DNA from: Pseudomonas sp. HS6
GTDB lineage: Bacteria; Pseudomonadota; Gammaproteobacteria; Pseudomonadales; Pseudomonadaceae
Length of the DNA: 64,000 nucleotides
Reading direction: 5' to 3'
Assembly: GCF_023375815.1 (NCBI RefSeq)
Contig: NZ_CP067412.1
Span: forward strand, 1-64,000
The notes under the pieces were generated by a model, which made no database searches, had not been told where the DNA came from, and was given only the letters and a program-made list of their open reading frames with translations. Numbering within the stretch: position 1 is the stretch's first letter; each line of letters starts with the position of its first letter. The translations under genes were made by a program, and so were the position numbers. Positions 45,292 through 55,378 of the stretch are shown in pieces.

Positions 45292-45361
45292 CCTACAGCC
45301 CGGCGCAGCAGCAGCGATCCCCATCATCCGTTCGCTGCGGCTACACCGGGCTGTTTTTGCT

Positions 45362-45598
45362 TCAGGATTTATCTTTTCGCCGTTGCTCTGCCAAGCGTTC
45401 GGCCAACGCGTCCAGATCCCCTTCCGGTTTCTCCGGCATCTTGCGCAACGTCGCCTGCATCAACCGCATCTGACGAATGAAACGCCGGCAGTTGGGGCAG
45501 AACATCAGGTGATGACGCACCATCAGCTTCTCGCGAAAGCTCAACTGGCCATCGAGATAATCGCTGGATCGTGCCACTTGCTCCTTGCAGGTCAACAT
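45362..45598 (-). CDS. Zinc-finger anti-sigma factor (zf-HC2 type)
   Basis: The 78-residue protein has the HxxxCxxC zinc motif of small anti-sigma factors (HHLMFCPNC) and an N-terminal Cys in MLTCKEQ. No membrane helix is present, so it is a soluble factor. It begins inside the last codons of the sigma gene (7-nt overlap), the usual layout for a sigma/anti-sigma pair, and would hold that sigma inactive until a signal, possibly redox or metal. Confidence 0.88.
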   Translation of the reverse strand: MLTCKEQVARSSDYLDGQLSFREKLMVRHHLMFCPNCRRFIRQMRLMQATLRKMPEKPEGDLDALAERLAEQRRKDKS

Positions 45599-46203
45599 TC
45601 GCCGGTCTCCTCAAAATGTTCCACGGTCGCGAAGACCTTCAAGCGTGCCCGATGCAGCAGCACACGGACATTGGAGAGCGAGATCTCCAGAAGATTACAG
45701 ATCTCTTCCAGCTCCAGCCCCTGACGCTCGCGCAGCAACAGCACACTGCTTTGCAGTTCTGACAGGCTCAGCAAGGTGTGTTCCAGGCATTCGCGCAGCT
45801 CATTTTCGGTGAGCAGCGCCTCGGGCGTGTCCTGATGCCAGGCGAACGGCGCGACCAACCAATGGCCGTCGCCAGGGGAAAAGCGGTCGTCGTCGATGGT
45901 GCCGTGGGGCGACGGCAAATCATCCATCAGCACTTCCCGGCGATTCTGCTTGTAGCGACCCTTGGCCGAGTTGGCGGTGATGGTCAGCAGCCATGTCTTG
46001 AGACTGGAGCGGCCCTCGAAGCTGCCGATATGACGCACCACCGACAACCAGGCGTCCTGCACCACTTCCTCGACATGGCGCTGACCGACAATCGCATAGG
46101 CCACCGCGCGCATGGGGCTCTGGTAGGTCGTGACCAGTTCCTTGAAAGCCTTTTGCTCACCAGCCAGCAAACGTGCCAGCAGTTGGGTGTCGTCAGCCGC
46201 CAT
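45592..46203 (-). CDS. ECF RNA polymerase sigma factor
   Basis: The 203-residue sigma factor has region 2 (about residues 25-95, with EEVVQDAWLSVVRHIGSF) and region 4 (about 145-195, ending EISLSNVRVLLHRARLKV). An acidic, Pro/Gly-rich linker of about 45 residues joins them, longer than in many ECF factors. It overlaps the anti-sigma gene. The stem-loop at 46235-46276 lies just upstream. Confidence 0.92.
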   Translation of the reverse strand: MAADDTQLLARLLAGEQKAFKELVTTYQSPMRAVAYAIVGQRHVEEVVQDAWLSVVRHIGSFEGRSSLKTWLLTITANSAKGRYKQNRREVLMDDLPSPHGTIDDDRFSPGDGHWLVAPFAWHQDTPEALLTENELRECLEHTLLSLSELQSSVLLLRERQGLELEEICNLLEISLSNVRVLLHRARLKVFATVEHFEETGEC

Positions 46204-46234
46204 CCCTCAATCCCCTTGTCCTGACTCGAAAATG

Positions 46235-46276
46235 ATAACGGCAGGATGGCGCTCAACGCACCATCCTGCCGTCATC
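46235..46276 (-). terminator. Stem-loop between the KAS III and sigma genes
   Basis: A long stem GACGGCAGGATGG/CCATCCTGCCGTTATC with a 9-nt loop lies between the end of the KAS III gene and the sigma gene on the minus strand. It is followed by TTATCATTTTC, a weak T run, so it may be the KAS terminator or a site controlling the sigma gene. Confidence 0.55.
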
Positions 46277-46351
46277 TTCGAAAATTACAGCGTTGCAGCT
46301 GATCCGGCTGTAGGAAAGATCAACGCGATTAAGAGGAAATTAACCTTAATC

Positions 46352-47473
46352 TCAACGCTTGCGCAGAATCACGCTACCAATCGAATAACCGGCACCGAAC
46401 GAACTCAGCACTGCCAGCGAACCGGCCGCCAGATCGTCCTGATACTTGTGGAAAGCAATCACGGAACCGGCGGAGCTGGTGTTGGCGTAGGTGTCGAGAA
46501 TCACCGGCGCTTCTTCTTCGGTGGCTTCGCGGCCCAGCAGCTTGCGCACGATCAGGTGGTTCATGCTCAGGTTGGCCTGGTGCAGCCAGAAGCGTTTCAC
46601 GTCGCCGACGTTAAGTTTGTTCTCTTCCAGGTGTTCGCCGATCAGCTCGGCCACCATCGGGCAGACATCCTTGAACACTTTGCGGCCTTCCTGCACGAAC
46701 AGTTTGTCGCGGGCACCAATGCCCTCTTCCGCCGCGCGGTTGAGGAAACCGAAGTTGTTACGGATGTTGTTGGAGAACTTGGTCAGCAGTTTGGTGCTGA
46801 CCACGTCGAACTGGTGCTTCGACGTCGCCGTATCGGCACGCTCGATGATCACCGCAGTGGCCGCGTCACCGAAGATGAAGTGACTGTCGCGGTCGCGGAA
46901 GTTCAGGTGACCGGTGCAGACTTCCGGGTTGACCATCAGGATCGCCCGGGCCTGGCCCAGTTGCACGCTGTTGGCGGCTTGCTGGATGCCGAAGGTGGCC
47001 GAGGAGCAGGCAACGTTCATGTCGAAACCGAAACCTTGGATGCCCAGCGCTTCCTGAACTTCGATGGCGATAGCCGGGTAGGCGCGTTGCAGGTTGGAGC
47101 AGGCAACGATCACACCGTCGATGTCGGCGGCGGTCTTGCCGGCACGCTGCAAGGCTTGTTCGGCAGCGCCGATGGCCATCTGGCAGAGCACCGACCATTC
47201 GTCGTTGGAACGCTCCGGCAGACGTGGCGCCATGCGCGCAGGGTCGAGAATGCCGTCCTTGTCCATGACAAAGCGGCTCTTGATGCCCGAGGCTTTTTCG
47301 ATAAACGCGGCGCTGGATTCGGTCAGGGCCTGGACTTCGCCGCTGGCGATGGCGTCAGCGTTGTCGGCGTTGAACTGCGCGACGTAGGTATTGAAAGACT
47401 GCACCAGCTCTTCGTTGGAGATGCTGTTGGCCGGGGTGTACAGGCCGGTGCCGCTGATGACGACGTTATGCAT
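46352..47473 (-). CDS. Beta-ketoacyl-ACP synthase III-like enzyme
   Basis: The 373-residue thiolase-fold enzyme has the catalytic Cys in FDMNVACSSATFG near residue 143, His in RFWLHQANLSMNH near 290 and Asn in DTYANTSSAGS near 323, the FabH-type Cys-His-Asn triad. It is longer than E. coli FabH (317), owing to an insert after residue 30. It would condense an acyl-CoA or acyl-ACP with malonyl-ACP; a fatty-acid shunt or specialised lipid role is possible. The start is ATG 47473; no convincing Shine-Dalgarno is seen. Confidence 0.87.
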   Translation of the reverse strand: MHNVVISGTGLYTPANSISNEELVQSFNTYVAQFNADNADAIASGEVQALTESSAAFIEKASGIKSRFVMDKDGILDPARMAPRLPERSNDEWSVLCQMAIGAAEQALQRAGKTAADIDGVIVACSNLQRAYPAIAIEVQEALGIQGFGFDMNVACSSATFGIQQAANSVQLGQARAILMVNPEVCTGHLNFRDRDSHFIFGDAATAVIIERADTATSKHQFDVVSTKLLTKFSNNIRNNFGFLNRAAEEGIGARDKLFVQEGRKVFKDVCPMVAELIGEHLEENKLNVGDVKRFWLHQANLSMNHLIVRKLLGREATEEEAPVILDTYANTSSAGSVIAFHKYQDDLAAGSLAVLSSFGAGYSIGSVILRKR

Positions 47474-47803
47474 GGTCGTTTCTCTAATCTGTTCAGGCAG
47501 AAAGTGCTGGCACCGACGTGCCAACACGCAAAGGGTCGATTCCCATAGAGGGGACGCAAAAACCTGGCATCGCTTTATTCCGCTGCGCGGCCCGGCAAAG
47601 GCTCTGGGACGCGAAAACGGCATTTATGGTCGCGAAGTTTGCCATAAACCCAAGGTTTTGGCCCCACTCCCGGGAGAAACGGAAAACTCCTTGTGGGAGC
47701 GAGCTTGCTCGCGAAGGCGGTACATCAGTCAACATCTTGATTGCCTGAGCCGCCGCATTCGCGAGCAAGCTCGCTCCCACAGAGTATCTGCACAGCCTCG
47801 GAA
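47474..47803. other. Intergenic region with a REP doublet
   Basis: The 330-bp gap holds the upstream region of the KAS III gene and a REP doublet before hrpA. No further gene is seen. Confidence 0.6.
47691..47781. repeat. REP doublet
   Basis: Inverted arms TGTGGGAGCGAGCTTGCTCG and its complement enclose about 45 bp. Confidence 0.88.
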
Positions 47804-50800
47804 TCAGGGTTCGACCTGGGTCCACTGTTTGTTCAAGCGCTTGTCGGAAATCGGCACTTTCGTCCCCAACTGCTGGGCGAACAACGAAACCCGGTACTCT
47901 TCCAGCCACCAGCGATACAGCTCAAGTTGCGGATCGCGTTTGCCTTCCTGAGCATGTTTGGCCGCGCGCGTCTGGTATTGCGTCCAGAGCCCGGCCAGTT
48001 CACCGCTCCATACACGATCCTTCTGCACCTGCGCGCCAAGCTTCTCGAAACGTTGCTCGACGGCTTTCAGATAACGGGGCAGCTCCTTGAGCCAGAGCAT
48101 CGGCGTTTCCCGCACGAAACCCGGATACACCAGATGGCTCAGCTGCTGCTTGATGTCGTTAAGCGCCACCGCCTGAGCCAGGTCGATCTTGCCCTTGAAG
48201 CGTTTTTGCAGACCGTGCCAGAGCTTGAGGATTTCCAGGGTCAGACGCGCCACCCGTTCGGCGTGCTCGGTCCAGCTGCCACGCTTGCGCTCGGCCAGTG
48301 CCGCCAACCCTGCGCCATCACGAGGCAACGGGTCTTCGCCATCAAGAATGCAACTGTCGAGACTGGCCAGCAGAATGTCTTCCACCAGCGCATCGACCCG
48401 GCCCAGTTCGCGGTACAACAAGCCCAGTTCGGTCAGGCCCGGCAACTTGCCGCGCAGGAATTTGGCCGGTTCTGCCAGTTGCTGCATCAACAGTCTTTGC
48501 AAGGCGCGGCGGTGCTGGAACTCGGCTTCGGCCGGGGTCGAGAAACGCCCTTCCTTGACCGTGCCGCCCTCTTCCACCAGCGCCGGATAGACCGTCATCG
48601 ACAGCCCGGCAATCTTCTGCTGCGTCTTTTCCGCCACCGGGGCGAAGACCTTGGCCTCCACCGGTTGCTGACTTTTCGCGCTCTGCGGCACGGCCAGTGC
48701 GGCCTGGCTGGCTTCGGCGAAGCGTGCTGTCAGCTCTGCCAGATCCCGGCCTTCGCCGAGGAACTTGCCTTGGCCATCGACGATTTCCAGGTTCATCCGC
48801 AGATGGTTTTCAACCTGCTGCTCAGCTTCCGCCCAGGCTTCGTCGCTGACCCGCGCACCGGTCATGCGCAGCAGTTCACGGCCCAGCGCTTGCGGCAACG
48901 AACCTTCGGCAAACGTCATGCGTTGCAGCGCAGCCTTGATGAAGTCCGGCACCGGCACGAAGTTCTTGCGCAAGGCCTTGGGCAGGTTGCGCACCAGCGC
49001 AATGCACTTGGCCTCGATCAGGCCCGGCACCAGCCACTCAAGGCGCTCCGGCGGCAACATCGGCAACAGCGGTGCCGGCACACGCAGGGTCACGCCGTCG
49101 CGCGGATGATTGGGTTCGAAGTGATAACTCAGTGCCAGTTCCAGATCGCCGATGTGCAGCGTGTCCGGGTAATGCTGGGCGGTGACTTCACTGGCCTCAC
49201 GGGCCAGCACGTCTTCTTCGCGCATGATCAGCAGTTGCGGGTCTTTCTGGCTGTTGACCCGATACCAGCTGTCGAACGTTGCGGTCTGGTGGATCTCTGC
49301 CGGCAGCCGCGCATCGTAGAACGCAAACAGGGTTTCCTCGTCGGCCAGAATGTCGCGGCGACGGGCCTTGGCTTCCAGTTCGTCGAGTTGTTCCAGCAAT
49401 TGCTTGTTGGCGGTCAGGCACTTGGCCCGGGACTGAATCTCGCCACGCACCAGGCCTTCGCGGATGAACAGTTCCCGCGAGACCACCGGATCCACCGGGC
49501 CGTAATGCACCGGCCGGCGACCGACCACGATCAGGCCGAACAGAGTGATCTGTTCGAACGCGACGACCTGGCCACGCTTCTTTTCCCAGTGCGGTTCGAA
49601 GTGGTTTTTCTTGATCAGATGCCCGGCCAGCGGTTCGATCCAGTCGGCGTCGATCTTCGCCACCATCCGCGCGTAAAGCTTGGTGGTTTCCACCAGCTCG
49701 GCGGTCATCACCCATTGCGGGCGCTTCTTGCCGATGCCTGAGGACGGATGAATCCAGAACCGCCGCTGACGCGCACCGAGGTAATCTCCGTCCTCGGTTT
49801 TCTGACCGATCTGACTGAGCAGACCAACCAGCACCGCTTTATGCAGTTTCGGATAATCCGCCGGCTCTTTATTGAGGCTTAGCTGCAAATCGCGGCAGAT
49901 CAGGCTCAACTGGCGATGGGAATCGCGCCACTCGCGCAAGCGCAGGTAATTGAGGAAATTCTTGCGGCACCAGTTGCGCAGCGGGCTGGCGGTCAGCGCC
50001 TGGCGCTGCTCTTCAAAACCGCGCCACAGATTGACCAGCCCGGCGAAGTCCGAATCGATGTCCTTCCACTGGGCGTGGGCCTGATCGGCCGCTTGTTGAC
50101 GCTCCGGCGGACGCTCGCGCGGGTCCTGAATAGACATGGCACTGGCGACGATCAGCACTTCCTGCAGACTGCCGAGTTTTGCCGCTTCGAGCAGCATGCG
50201 GCCCATGCGCGGGTCCACCGGCAGGCGCGCCAACTGGCGACCGAGCGGGGTCAGCTGACTGTTGCGATCCACCGCCGACAACTCTTGCAGAAGGTTGAAA
50301 CCGTCGCTGATCGCCTTGCCGTCCGGCGGCTCGATGAACGGGAAATCGGTGATCTCGCCGAGACGCAGATGCAACATCTGCAAAATAACGGCCGCAAGGT
50401 TGGTCCGCAAGATTTCCGGATCGGTGAATTCCGGGCGACCGATGAAATCCTCTTCGCTGTACAGACGTATGCAAATGCCCGGCTCGACCCGGCCGCAACG
50501 ACCTTTACGCTGGTTGGCGCTGGCCTGGGAAATCGCTTCGATCGGCAGCCGCTGGACCTTGGCGCGGTAGCTGTAGCGGCTGATGCGCGCGGTGCCGCTG
50601 TCGATCACGTAACGGATGCCCGGCACGGTCAGCGACGTTTCGGCGACGTTGGTCGCCAGCACCACACGACGGCCCGGGTGGGACTGGAAAATCCGCTGCT
50701 GCTCGGCCGGCGAGAGGCGTGCGTACAGCGGCAGGATTTCGGTGTGTTTGAGCTGGGCCTTGCGCAGCATGTCGGCGGCGTCGCGAATCTCGCGCTCGCC

Positions 50801-51715
50801 CGGCAGGAACACCAGCACGTCGCCGGGGCTGCGACGCTCGCTACGCTCATAGGCGGCGATTTCGTCGAGGGTGGCGAGGATCGCCTGATCCACCGTCAGG
50901 TCGTCTTCGACGCGGTTGCCCTCTTCGTCCTGCTCCAGGGTCAGCGGGCGATACCAAGTGTCGACCGGGAAGGTGCGGCCGGACACTTCGACAATCGGCG
51001 CATCATCGAAATGCTTGGAGAAGCGCTCCAGATCGATGGTCGCCGACGTGATGATGACTTTCAGGTCCGGACGACGTGGCAACAGGGTTTTCAGGTAACC
51101 GAGCAGGAAGTCGATGTTGAGGCTGCGTTCGTGGGCTTCGTCGACGATGATCGTGTCGTAGCGTTCGAGGTAGCGGTCATTCTGGGTTTCCGCCAGCAGG
51201 ATGCCGTCGGTCATCAGTTTGATCAGGGTGTTGGAATCGCTCTGATCCTCGAATCGCACCTGATAGCCGACCAGTGCGCCCAGCGGCGTACCGAGTTCTT
51301 CGGCGACCCGGCTGGCCACGCTGCGCGCCGCGATCCGACGCGGTTGGGTGTGGCCGATCAGGCCATGCTGGCCGCGACCGATTTCCAGACAGATTTTCGG
51401 CAACTGGGTGGTTTTGCCCGAGCCGGTTTCGCCGGCGATGATCAGCACCTGGTGCTTTTCCAGGGCCTTCTTGATTTCGTCACGCTTGGCCGCAATCGGC
51501 AGGCTGTCGTCGTAACGGATCACCGGCAGGCTGGCCTTGCGCGCCAGCACCTGATCGCAGGACGCCTGCATGCGCGCCACCCACTGGGCCAGCTTGGCCT
51601 CGTCAGGTTTCTTGCGCAGCTCAAGCAACTGCCGCCGCAGCCGGTGGCGGTCGGCGAGCATGGCGTGATCGAGGTTTTTCAGCAGTTTGTCGATGGAGGG
51701 CGATTCGTCGGTCAT
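47804..51715 (-). CDS. hrpA: ATP-dependent RNA helicase HrpA (DEAH-box)
   Basis: The 1303-residue protein has GETGSGKTTQLP (Walker A) near residue 95, DEAHERSLN near 191, the helicase C domain with NQRKGRCGRVEPG near 405, the HA2/OB-fold domains and a long C-terminal domain. Length matches E. coli HrpA (1300). It works on RNA, for example on ribosomes or stable mRNA structures. The start ATG has only a weak Shine-Dalgarno. The usual neighbour aceK is separated here by the ATPase/DUF4276 module. Confidence 0.95.
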   Translation of the reverse strand: MTDESPSIDKLLKNLDHAMLADRHRLRRQLLELRKKPDEAKLAQWVARMQASCDQVLARKASLPVIRYDDSLPIAAKRDEIKKALEKHQVLIIAGETGSGKTTQLPKICLEIGRGQHGLIGHTQPRRIAARSVASRVAEELGTPLGALVGYQVRFEDQSDSNTLIKLMTDGILLAETQNDRYLERYDTIIVDEAHERSLNIDFLLGYLKTLLPRRPDLKVIITSATIDLERFSKHFDDAPIVEVSGRTFPVDTWYRPLTLEQDEEGNRVEDDLTVDQAILATLDEIAAYERSERRSPGDVLVFLPGEREIRDAADMLRKAQLKHTEILPLYARLSPAEQQRIFQSHPGRRVVLATNVAETSLTVPGIRYVIDSGTARISRYSYRAKVQRLPIEAISQASANQRKGRCGRVEPGICIRLYSEEDFIGRPEFTDPEILRTNLAAVILQMLHLRLGEITDFPFIEPPDGKAISDGFNLLQELSAVDRNSQLTPLGRQLARLPVDPRMGRMLLEAAKLGSLQEVLIVASAMSIQDPRERPPERQQAADQAHAQWKDIDSDFAGLVNLWRGFEEQRQALTASPLRNWCRKNFLNYLRLREWRDSHRQLSLICRDLQLSLNKEPADYPKLHKAVLVGLLSQIGQKTEDGDYLGARQRRFWIHPSSGIGKKRPQWVMTAELVETTKLYARMVAKIDADWIEPLAGHLIKKNHFEPHWEKKRGQVVAFEQITLFGLIVVGRRPVHYGPVDPVVSRELFIREGLVRGEIQSRAKCLTANKQLLEQLDELEAKARRRDILADEETLFAFYDARLPAEIHQTATFDSWYRVNSQKDPQLLIMREEDVLAREASEVTAQHYPDTLHIGDLELALSYHFEPNHPRDGVTLRVPAPLLPMLPPERLEWLVPGLIEAKCIALVRNLPKALRKNFVPVPDFIKAALQRMTFAEGSLPQALGRELLRMTGARVSDEAWAEAEQQVENHLRMNLEIVDGQGKFLGEGRDLAELTARFAEASQAALAVPQSAKSQQPVEAKVFAPVAEKTQQKIAGLSMTVYPALVEEGGTVKEGRFSTPAEAEFQHRRALQRLLMQQLAEPAKFLRGKLPGLTELGLLYRELGRVDALVEDILLASLDSCILDGEDPLPRDGAGLAALAERKRGSWTEHAERVARLTLEILKLWHGLQKRFKGKIDLAQAVALNDIKQQLSHLVYPGFVRETPMLWLKELPRYLKAVEQRFEKLGAQVQKDRVWSGELAGLWTQYQTRAAKHAQEGKRDPQLELYRWWLEEYRVSLFAQQLGTKVPISDKRLNKQWTQVEP

Positions 51716-51796
51716 CGGGTATACAGAATTCTTATAAAAGGTTGCAGTGTAGAAAAGTTATCACACAAAGTTCGAAAGCACCGTATAGCGTATCCA

Positions 51797-52375
51797 TCAC
51801 AAGGAAAGAAGCTCTCTCTCTAGAAGCTTTATCCCTTGGACCAAATTACGAAAACTATCAGAACGGACATTATCAACATCCAAATACCGCCCAATCTCAC
51901 GCGAGCCACTAATCTTTTCATACCTGTGCTTACTTATAATTTTCAGCTCATGACTAGGCGACACTAAATAGTCGGGATGACGAAACTTTGCAGCACCCTG
52001 TTTCTCGCTTATTCCTTTTACGGCGAGAGCTTTTTCTACAGCCTTAAGATCTGCCAGATAAAAAGTTTCGAGTTCGCGGCAAGCGATACGTACCAAGCTG
52101 ACCGCCCCCCTCCCAGACTCTTGACACTTGGCGAGCAATCTTGATTTTAGAGCCATGCAGTTTGGATCACTATCCTGATCTCGCATTACAACAAAACGAG
52201 CCTCAGAATTTACATATCCCTTCATGCGCATAACCATGCGCTTCTCCAAGTCTTGCTTGCCCTCAAAAGCAATTAATCTAAACTCAATTCGCTCATCAAG
52301 CATCCTCGGCAGAAGGCTTTCCAACATGACTTTCGCAGAGCGCTCCTCGAGCAAAAACACTAACTCTTTTCTCAT
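51797..52375 (-). CDS. DUF4276 protein (TOPRIM-like)
   Basis: The 192-residue protein has FLLEERSAKVMLES (Glu10, Glu11) and FVVMRDQDSDPN (Asp66, Asp68, Asp70), matching the Glu...DxD metal site of TOPRIM-like nucleases and of DUF4276. Its ATG overlaps the stop of the ATPase gene by 4 nt (ATGA), so the two are translated together. DUF4276 proteins often accompany ABC-type ATPases and, by analogy with OLD, PARIS and AbiL systems, may be defence effectors. AT content is higher than in flanking hrpA and aceK. Confidence 0.78.
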   Translation of the reverse strand: MRKELVFLLEERSAKVMLESLLPRMLDERIEFRLIAFEGKQDLEKRMVMRMKGYVNSEARFVVMRDQDSDPNCMALKSRLLAKCQESGRGAVSLVRIACRELETFYLADLKAVEKALAVKGISEKQGAAKFRHPDYLVSPSHELKIISKHRYEKISGSREIGRYLDVDNVRSDSFRNLVQGIKLLERELLSL

Positions 52376-53559
52376 TGTGGATCAGCTCCATCAAAGAAGC
52401 CTTGCTTCCACAGGTATCCTAGTTGATCGCCATCAGCCATATAGGCACAAATTTGCGGATCGTCTTTAGCTCGACGAACTTTAGTCCCACCCTCTTCCTT
52501 TACCAACCAACAAACTTCATCCAACTCCGCCGCATTCAAAAAATCAGGCGAGTGAGTGGAAACAAGAACCTGACCACCTCGCAATGCATAACCCCGAAAC
52601 TCTTCAGCCAATTCTTGCATTAGCGTTGGATAGAGCTGATTTTCTGGCTCCTCAACACAAAGCAGCGGATGAGGTGCTGGATCATGCAAAAGCACCATAT
52701 AGGCAAACATTTTAATTGTGCCATCTGAAACATACCGATCCAAAAATGGAGTTTTGAAGGCGCCATCCTGAAACCTTAATGTCAAATAACCATCGGCAGT
52801 CAGGAGTGGTTCAATGGTTTTCACTCCTGGCACTCTTCGAGACATGGTATCCAGAATTTTCCTAAACTGCTCTGGATGCTGCTCATGCATATAGCGAGCA
52901 ACTAACGGCAAATTATCACCAGACTCAGACAAATGTTCTGAGTCGCCCGAAGGTTCCTTCCTCCCCCTCGCCGAACTAATGTGAAAATCAGACACATGCC
53001 ACTGTTCAATTAACTGCCTAAAGGCATTAGCAGCCTTAAATTTTTCAAATTGCCCTAACCCTTTGATTGCCAGCGTATCGGAAGCAACGGACTGATATTC
53101 ACGATCCAACTCTTCATCGGAACGCTGAAAGTCTTCTTCATTAGTAATGGCAAAACCTTGACCATTCTCAAAATCGAGAAAACGGTAGGGACTACCGTAA
53201 CGTCCACGCTTATACCTGAGAATCTCGCGCTTAACATAAGGAATGTTGTTGCGATCTCCAATTTCAAGTGAGTATGTAACTAAACGATTAACGCCCGCGA
53301 TAGGCATCCTGTATTGAATTTCTATAAGGATCGTGTCCCCATCACTATCTCTACTAAGGACCTCCCTAAAGCGACCACGGCTATCTAGAGCCTGTCTAAC
53401 ATTTCCTTTTAAACAATCATGCAGGAACCCAAACACATCGAAGAGAGAGGTCTTCCCTGCACCATTAGCCCCCACCACAATTAAAAAAGGAGGGATATCC
53501 TTCAAGTGTACATCGCGAAAAACTTTAAAGTTTTTTAGCCGAATTGATTCGATTTTCAT
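52372..53559 (-). CDS. AAA/ABC-type ATPase (AAA_21, RecF/OLD-like)
   Basis: The 395-residue protein begins MKIESIRLKNFKVFRDVHL and has Walker A GANGAGKT at residues 30-37, a Walker B/D-loop LLCVEEPENQLYP near 300 and an H-loop VLVSTHSPDFLN near 335. It thus resembles SMC/RecF-like ATPases of the AAA_21 group. ATG 53559 follows GAGG. It is the first gene of a two-gene unit with the DUF4276 gene. The AT-rich composition and the position between two conserved housekeeping genes suggest horizontal gain. Confidence 0.85.
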   Translation of the reverse strand: MKIESIRLKNFKVFRDVHLKDIPPFLIVVGANGAGKTSLFDVFGFLHDCLKGNVRQALDSRGRFREVLSRDSDGDTILIEIQYRMPIAGVNRLVTYSLEIGDRNNIPYVKREILRYKRGRYGSPYRFLDFENGQGFAITNEEDFQRSDEELDREYQSVASDTLAIKGLGQFEKFKAANAFRQLIEQWHVSDFHISSARGRKEPSGDSEHLSESGDNLPLVARYMHEQHPEQFRKILDTMSRRVPGVKTIEPLLTADGYLTLRFQDGAFKTPFLDRYVSDGTIKMFAYMVLLHDPAPHPLLCVEEPENQLYPTLMQELAEEFRGYALRGGQVLVSTHSPDFLNAAELDEVCWLVKEEGGTKVRRAKDDPQICAYMADGDQLGYLWKQGFFDGADPQ

Positions 53560-53656
53560 AGGTGCCTCGACCATCCGAGCTGTCGTTTGATTAGCTTGGC
53601 ATTGTCACAGACCACATAAACAATTGCCATTCATCCTCTACAACCGCGTCGGCCGC

Positions 53657-55378
53657 TCACTCGTTATCAAGGCCCTTGCGCCGATACGGGAAAACATCAA
53701 TCACTTTCCCCGCCCGAATCGCCTCCTGCAGTCCCTTCCAGTAATCGGCGTTGTACAACTCGCCATGCAACTGATCGAACAGCTTGCGCTGCGCCGAATC
53801 GGCAAACAGGAAAGGCGGAAACTCCTCGGGAAACACGTCCAGCGGCCCGATCGAATACCAAGGCTCGGAGGCCATTTCATCCTCCGGCGTGCGCGGTGCC
53901 GGGATATGGCGAAAGTTGGCTTCGGTAAGGAAGCAGATCTCGTCGTAGTCGTAGAACACCACCCGGCCATGGCGGGTGACGCCGAAGTTCTTCAACAGCA
54001 TGTCGCCGGGGAAGATGTTGGCCGCCGCCAGTTGCTTGATTGCCAGACCGTAATCCTCCAGTGCTTCGCGCACCTGGGCTTCGTTGGCGTTGTCCAGATA
54101 CAGGTTCAGCGGAGTCATCCGGCGCTCGGTCCAGCAGTGGCGGATGAGCACGGTTTCGCCTTCCAGCGACACCGTGGACGGCGCGACTTCCAGCAATTCC
54201 GCCAGGCAGGCCGGATCGAATTTGCTCAGCGGAAAACGGAAGTCGGCGAACTCCTGGGTATCGGCCATACGCCCGACGCGGTCGACGCTTTTCACCAGTC
54301 GGTACTTCTCGATCACCGTCGCCCGGTCGACGTTTTTCGACGGTGAGAAGCGGTCCTTGATGATCTTGAACACGGTATTGAAGCCCGGCAGCGTGAACAC
54401 GCTCATGACCATACCGCGCACGCCCGGCGCCATGATGAACTGGTCATCGGTGTTGGCCAGGTGGTTAATCAGCGCGCGGTAGAACTCGGATTTGCCGTGC
54501 TTGTAGAAACCGATCGAGGTGTACAGCTCGGCGATGTGCTTGCCCGGCAGGATGCGTTTGAGGAAGCCGATGAACTCCGCCGGCACCGGCACGTCCACCA
54601 TGAAGTACGAACGGGTGAACGAGAAGATGATCGACACATCGGCTTCGTCGGTGATCAGCGCGTCGATCTGAATCCCCCGCCCCTCGCGGTGCAGCAACGG
54701 AATCACCAGCGGCCACTGCTCGTCACGGGTGTAGATGCGACCGACCAGGTACGCGCCCTTGTTGCGGTACAGAACCGAGGAAAACAGCTCGACGCTCAGC
54801 TCCGGGTCCTTACACACCCAGTCCGGCAGGTTCTCGCGCAATTGCGCTTCAAGGCGCTGCAAGTCGCGGGGCAAGTCGGCATATGCCTCGCTGAATCGGT
54901 AATCGGCAAAGATGCTCGCGAGCATGCCTGACAGCTGCCCTTGAGGTTTGTAGGTGCGGGTCTGTGCCGCCCGCGCGCGACGCAGGCTTGGCCGGGTGGT
55001 GTGGATGAACATGCTGCCGTCGCTGATCAGATCGTGGCTGAACAGGCCGCAGAAAATCGAGTTGTACCAGGTCTCGGAGAGCTCATCGTCGAAGCGCAAG
55101 TCGATGATGCTGATGTAGGCGCTTTTCACCAGCGGCCAGCAGCTGACCTCCATCAGCGTGTCCGCCTCGAAATACTCGCGAAGGCGAGCGACGGTTTCGC
55201 CGACCTTGTCTTCGTAGAGGTTGATCCGCGCCGCCGAGGCGGTTTGCGTCTCCTGCCAGCGCGCCTGCTCGAAGCGCTCCCGGGCGCCGTCGGTGATCCG
55301 CCGAAAATGCTCGCGGTAATCGTCAAAGCCATCGAGGATCATGCGGGCGATGTCGGTGGCTGGCCATTGCTGCGGCAT
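53657..55378 (-). CDS. aceK: Isocitrate dehydrogenase kinase/phosphatase
   Basis: The 573-residue protein matches AceK from start to end: an N-terminal regulatory half ([20 protein letters not shown]) and a kinase-like half with the ATP-binding loop [18 protein letters not shown] near residue 315 and [14 protein letters not shown] near 470. It phosphorylates and dephosphorylates isocitrate dehydrogenase to steer carbon into the glyoxylate shunt. ATG 55378 has GAGG with an 8-nt spacer. Length agrees with E. coli AceK (578). Confidence 0.95.
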   Translation of the reverse strand: MPQQWPATDIARMILDGFDDYREHFRRITDGARERFEQARWQETQTASAARINLYEDKVGETVARLREYFEADTLMEVSCWPLVKSAYISIIDLRFDDELSETWYNSIFCGLFSHDLISDGSMFIHTTRPSLRRARAAQTRTYKPQGQLSGMLASIFADYRFSEAYADLPRDLQRLEAQLRENLPDWVCKDPELSVELFSSVLYRNKGAYLVGRIYTRDEQWPLVIPLLHREGRGIQIDALITDEADVSIIFSFTRSYFMVDVPVPAEFIGFLKRILPGKHIAELYTSIGFYKHGKSEFYRALINHLANTDDQFIMAPGVRGMVMSVFTLPGFNTVFKIIKDRFSPSKNVDRATVIEKYRLVKSVDRVGRMADTQEFADFRFPLSKFDPACLAELLEVAPSTVSLEGETVLIRHCWTERRMTPLNLYLDNANEAQVREALEDYGLAIKQLAAANIFPGDMLLKNFGVTRHGRVVFYDYDEICFLTEANFRHIPAPRTPEDEMASEPWYSIGPLDVFPEEFPPFLFADSAQRKLFDQLHGELYNADYWKGLQEAIRAGKVIDVFPYRRKGLDNE

